Of a stretch of 8,028 bases of DNA, positions 4,774 to 8,028 are shown one piece after another. The DNA lies in contig JAJRUA010000165.1 of NCBI GenBank assembly GCA_024278035.1, positions 1-8,028 on the forward strand. The letters are read 5' to 3'. A model generated the notes under the pieces. That model searched no databases. It saw only the letters and a program-made list of their open reading frames with translations, and was not told the DNA's origin. Source of the DNA: Planctomycetota bacterium (GTDB taxonomy: Bacteria; Planctomycetota; Planctomycetia; Pirellulales; Lacipirellulaceae). Position 1 is the stretch's first letter. Each line of letters starts with the position of its first letter. Both the position numbers and the translations under genes were made by a program.

Positions 4774-7700
4774 ATGCTGAGTGCTGACGAATTTATTGCT
4801 GCGGTAGAAGCGACCGGGCTGCTAACAGCGCCCGAAGTAGATCGCCTGCGTCTGCTTGCAAGTAAAGGAGAGCAGCCGGCAGCTTTGGCAGCGTCGCTTG
4901 TGGAGACCGGCGCACTGACGAGCGACGAGGCTTCGAAGTTCCTTGTGCAGACAGGCGATAGCTCGACGCAGATGTCGGCGACCGACCTGCTCATGCCGGG
5001 CTCGGGATCGAGTGTTGGCGGATCAAGCTCTAGCAGTATCTTTGAGTCGAGCATCGGGCACGCTTCGCCCGGTATCCCCAAGCCCCCCGCTGCCGAAGAG
5101 AGCGTTGTCAACTACGACAAAGATTACGACAAGGCCCTCAACGAGACGCTCCACGGAGACGCTAAGGGACCAGCCGGCGGGCGGCCCGGTGCAGGTGGCA
5201 AACGGCGTAAGCACCTCAAGAAGGCAAAAGGAAACGAGTTCGACTCGCCCCTGATTCTCTTCGGCGGAGGCGGTCTGGTGTTGCTTCTCCTGTGTGGCGT
5301 TGGCCTAACGTTTTTGCTGAACAAAGAGTCGGGGGACGATCGTCTCCGCTCGGCACAAACCTCCTACGAATCGGGAGCCTACACGCAAGCGATTGCTGAG
5401 TACGAACGGTTTGTCGAAGATTTTACAACCCACGCCGACTGGAGCAGTGCTCGGGTGAAGCTCGCCACGGCCCGATTGCGGCAAGCGGTCGAAACGTCGC
5501 GTAATTTTGCCGAGGGACTTCGTATCGCTGAGCAGGAGCTTCCCGAAATAGAAGACGAACCGGCGTTTCGAGAAGCGCGCGGCGACCTCGCTTCTCTCCT
5601 TCCTCGAATCGCAATAGGACTCGCTGGCCAGGCAGATGCCGCTTCGCAAAAAGGGGCAGACTTCGACTCCATCAAGCAGCTTGTCACGCAAGCCGAGGCG
5701 ACCCTCGTTCTCATCGGCAACACGAAGTACGTCCCCAAGTCACTGCGTGATCAAGGCAAAATCGATGAAATCCGTGAACTGCTCCTTCGTATCGACCGCC
5801 GCCGACAAGCCAACCAAGACCTTGCCGAAACGCTCGCAACAATGGCCGAAGCCACCTCGTCAGGCGAAGCTCGTACGGCCTACGAAGCGCATTCGGTGCT
5901 TATCAACAAGCGACCCGAGTTTGCGGACGATCTGCGTCTTGCCGAGGCTATTCGTATGGCTTCTGAAGCTGAGCGTACGGCGATCCAGTTCCGAGCCGAC
6001 CGCCTGGCGGCAGCCACAGAAGAGCGGCCCACGCCCGTCGTCACGTCCGTCATGACAGCCAACCTCCGCCGCCAAGGCAGCAGCGGTGCCGCGGGCGTTT
6101 ACGTTTCGATCCATGATGGCGTTGCCTACGGAGTGAACGCCGGGAGCGGCGAGCCCCTGTGGCGCAGGCCGGTAGGCGTCTCTCTTTCTGCCATCGAGCC
6201 GACGCCACTCAACGGCGGCTATTTGCTGATCGACCATCGCCATGATGAACTCTTGCTAGTGAATGAAACCGATGGCAAGCTCCGCTGGCGGGCACCGCTG
6301 GAGGGGCCAGTGAACCGGCCGTTGGTACTGGGATCGCTGGAACGGGGTCAAAGGGTGCTGGTCGCTCAAGAAAACGGACGTTTGCTATCGATCGATGCCA
6401 CGTCGGGCGAACGGCTCGGTTCAACAGAGTTCGCTCAACGGCTTCGCGCGGCTCCAACGGCCGACAAAGGAGCCCAACGGCTCTATCTGGCGGGCGAACA
6501 TTCGAGCCTTTACGCGCTCGATGCGGCGACGCTCCAGTGTCTTGGTGTTTACTATCTGGGCCACTCATCCGGCAGTATCGTTGCCCCGCCGGTGATCGCT
6601 GCCGGGTATCTGTTGGTGCTTGAGAATGTTGGTCTTGCTACGTGCAAGTTGCGGATTCTTTCCATCGACGAAGAGGGGCTCTTACGAAAGGAAGTTTATA
6701 GCCGACGGCTCTCCGGCACGTGCCATCTCAGGCCGCTCGTAGCGGGACGGCGTCTGATGGTCGCCACCAACCGCGGCGAGGTAACCCTGCTTGAACTCAC
6801 CGCTGAGACGGAGACAGAAAGTGGAGGCGTCGCGGTTCTTGCCACCCGCCCCGCCGGTAGACAAAAGAGAGGCCCCCGGTACCTTGCCTCATCTGCCGAC
6901 GCTTTCTGGATTGCTGGTGTCGGACTAACACGCTCGGTGGCGTCTCTTGCCGACAACCGACTGTTGGTCCAGCGACTGGACGAACCCTTTGCTGGTGACG
7001 CCTTTGTGAGTTCGATCGTCGTCCGAGAGGGTGTCCTGCTTCATAGCCGCCGGCGGCGTGGCAAGCCGGGCCTGACGCTCGCCGCGACGGATGCCCGCTC
7101 GGGCAATCCGGTCTGGGAGGTCGATCTGGCCGCTCCGCCGTTAGGTGCCCCCGCCCTCTCTACCGACCCGCGCGGTTTGTTGGTAACCACCACTACGGGC
7201 CAATTGCACCTGATCGGTCGTGCCGCCACTCGCCGAGGGGTTAGTGATCGTCCCTCGGCCGTCGCCACCCGTGACGAATCGTACGACACGGTCCTCTCGC
7301 TTGCCGATGGCACCAAAGTGCTGACAGAAAATGGCTCCGAGACTTTTCAAGTGGTGCGCCTCACTGCGGCCCGCCCTGGTCGTTCGGCTCCCGGCCGCTC
7401 AAGAAAATTGCCCGATTCCCTGGCCTGTCGTCCGGTGACGATGGGCGGGGGCTGGCTAGCACCGCTTGAAATTGGGCAAATCCTATTGGTCGACGCAAGT
7501 GGCCAAAGCGTTGCCACCCCCTTTCAGCCACCTCTTGCACCAGGACGAAAAGTCCACTGGCGGGCCCCTGCTGTTGCTACCGTGAAGGGCGAAACGGTGG
7601 CGGTGATTGCGGACGACATCGATGCCATCTATTGCCTCGCTTTAGGGAAAAATGCGTCGGGCAATGCGTCGCTGGACCAACGGGCTTTGCATCGTTTGGC

Positions 7701-8028
7701 GGGCGTGCAACCAACGACCGGCGTGGCCCTTGCTGTGGGGCGAGCGGCGATTGGCGTTTCGGGCGACAAAATCGTTCTGCTCAATCTTCCGGAACTTGAA
7801 CAACCGACAAGGCTCGACGTGGGCGATGCCATCGCTTGGGGCCCCCATGCCACGGGCTCCGTTTTTCTGGTGGCTACTGAAGGACAAGAGCTTATCGCCA
7901 TCGATGCTGCTGCTGGGCAAATCGGCTGGCGAATGCCCCTTGAAGGGGGCAAGCCGGTGGGCCTTCCTCTGAGCGATGGCGGCGGCGTGCTGGTTGCCCT
8001 CGATCGGGGAGTTCTCGTCCGTTTGGAC
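4774..8028 (+). CDS. Large membrane-anchored PQQ-type beta-propeller protein with TPR-like region (3' partial)
   Basis: The frame stays open from ATG 4774 to the last base: 1085 codons with no stop, so the C-terminus is missing. An in-frame TAA at 4768 makes this ATG the earliest start; TAAAAC but no Shine-Dalgarno precedes it. Residues 1-62 form a small helical module with two similar halves (VEATGLLTAPEV at 11-22, LVETGALTSDEA at 42-53). A Ser/Gly-rich linker and a basic cluster (KRRKHLKKAK, 143-152) follow, then one membrane helix (about 160-182). By the positive-inside rule the N-terminus is cytoplasmic and the rest extracytoplasmic. Residues 193-226 look TPR-like, and helices continue to about 425. 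From about 441, PQQ-type propeller repeats appear: AGSGEPLW at 456-463, NETDGKLRW at 497-505, SIDATSGERL at 539-548, TDARSGNPVW at 772-781, AIDAAAGQIGW at 1042-1052. Family knowledge (BamB-like PQQ propellers) suggests protein binding, not a quinoprotein enzyme; the function is unknown. Confidence 0.93.
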   Translation, partial: MLSADEFIAAVEATGLLTAPEVDRLRLLASKGEQPAALAASLVETGALTSDEASKFLVQTGDSSTQMSATDLLMPGSGSSVGGSSSSSIFESSIGHASPGIPKPPAAEESVVNYDKDYDKALNETLHGDAKGPAGGRPGAGGKRRKHLKKAKGNEFDSPLILFGGGGLVLLLLCGVGLTFLLNKESGDDRLRSAQTSYESGAYTQAIAEYERFVEDFTTHADWSSARVKLATARLRQAVETSRNFAEGLRIAEQELPEIEDEPAFREARGDLASLLPRIAIGLAGQADAASQKGADFDSIKQLVTQAEATLVLIGNTKYVPKSLRDQGKIDEIRELLLRIDRRRQANQDLAETLATMAEATSSGEARTAYEAHSVLINKRPEFADDLRLAEAIRMASEAERTAIQFRADRLAAATEERPTPVVTSVMTANLRRQGSSGAAGVYVSIHDGVAYGVNAGSGEPLWRRPVGVSLSAIEPTPLNGGYLLIDHRHDELLLVNETDGKLRWRAPLEGPVNRPLVLGSLERGQRVLVAQENGRLLSIDATSGERLGSTEFAQRLRAAPTADKGAQRLYLAGEHSSLYALDAATLQCLGVYYLGHSSGSIVAPPVIAAGYLLVLENVGLATCKLRILSIDEEGLLRKEVYSRRLSGTCHLRPLVAGRRLMVATNRGEVTLLELTAETETESGGVAVLATRPAGRQKRGPRYLASSADAFWIAGVGLTRSVASLADNRLLVQRLDEPFAGDAFVSSIVVREGVLLHSRRRRGKPGLTLAATDARSGNPVWEVDLAAPPLGAPALSTDPRGLLVTTTTGQLHLIGRAATRRGVSDRPSAVATRDESYDTVLSLADGTKVLTENGSETFQVVRLTAARPGRSAPGRSRKLPDSLACRPVTMGGGWLAPLEIGQILLVDASGQSVATPFQPPLAPGRKVHWRAPAVATVKGETVAVIADDIDAIYCLALGKNASGNASLDQRALHRLAGVQPTTGVALAVGRAAIGVSGDKIVLLNLPELEQPTRLDVGDAIAWGPHATGSVFLVATEGQELIAIDAAAGQIGWRMPLEGGKPVGLPLSDGGGVLVALDRGVLVRLD

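Overview
The window looks like a stretch of planctomycete chromosome, most likely a Pirellula/Rhodopirellula/Blastopirellula relative. The pointers are the gene families present, initiation without clear Shine-Dalgarno sequences, several GTG/TTG starts, fairly G+C-rich DNA, and large extracytoplasmic proteins built from HEAT, squalene-cyclase-like and PQQ-like repeats. This is an inference from protein style; there is no rRNA or other phylogenetic marker in the window.

All supported genes lie on the + strand. (1) 115-1746 encodes a secreted protein with squalene-cyclase/prenyltransferase-like repeats and a C-terminal HEAT-like segment. (2) 1862-2725 encodes a single-pass membrane protein with a long periplasmic linker and a C-terminal domain. 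(3) 2868-3488 encodes a MotA/TolQ/ExbB-type proton channel subunit. (4, 5) 3576-4046 and 4058-4618 encode two different ExbD/TolR-type subunits. (6) 4774 to the window edge encodes a very large protein, at least 1085 residues, that is still open at 8028. It has a cytoplasmic N-terminal module, one membrane segment, a TPR-like/helical stalk and a PQQ-type beta-propeller region.

The core is a proton-motive-force energy transducer (one ExbB, two ExbDs). Proteins encoded on both sides of it have the layout of extracytoplasmic or membrane-anchored partners. By analogy with TonB-ExbB-ExbD and TolQRA, the single-pass protein at 1862-2725 is the candidate force-transmitting partner. The repeat proteins are candidate envelope scaffolds or clients. 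The biological substrate cannot be read from the sequence.

The gaps carry non-coding structure. A GC-rich palindromic repeat, REP-like in character, occurs before genes 1 (half copy), 3 and 6. The last copy is a perfect 29-bp inverted repeat. The gap between genes 1 and 2 holds a different, AT-rich repeat cluster. No tRNA, rRNA, CRISPR array, transposase gene or clear promoter was seen, and no stretch over 300 bases lacks a gene.
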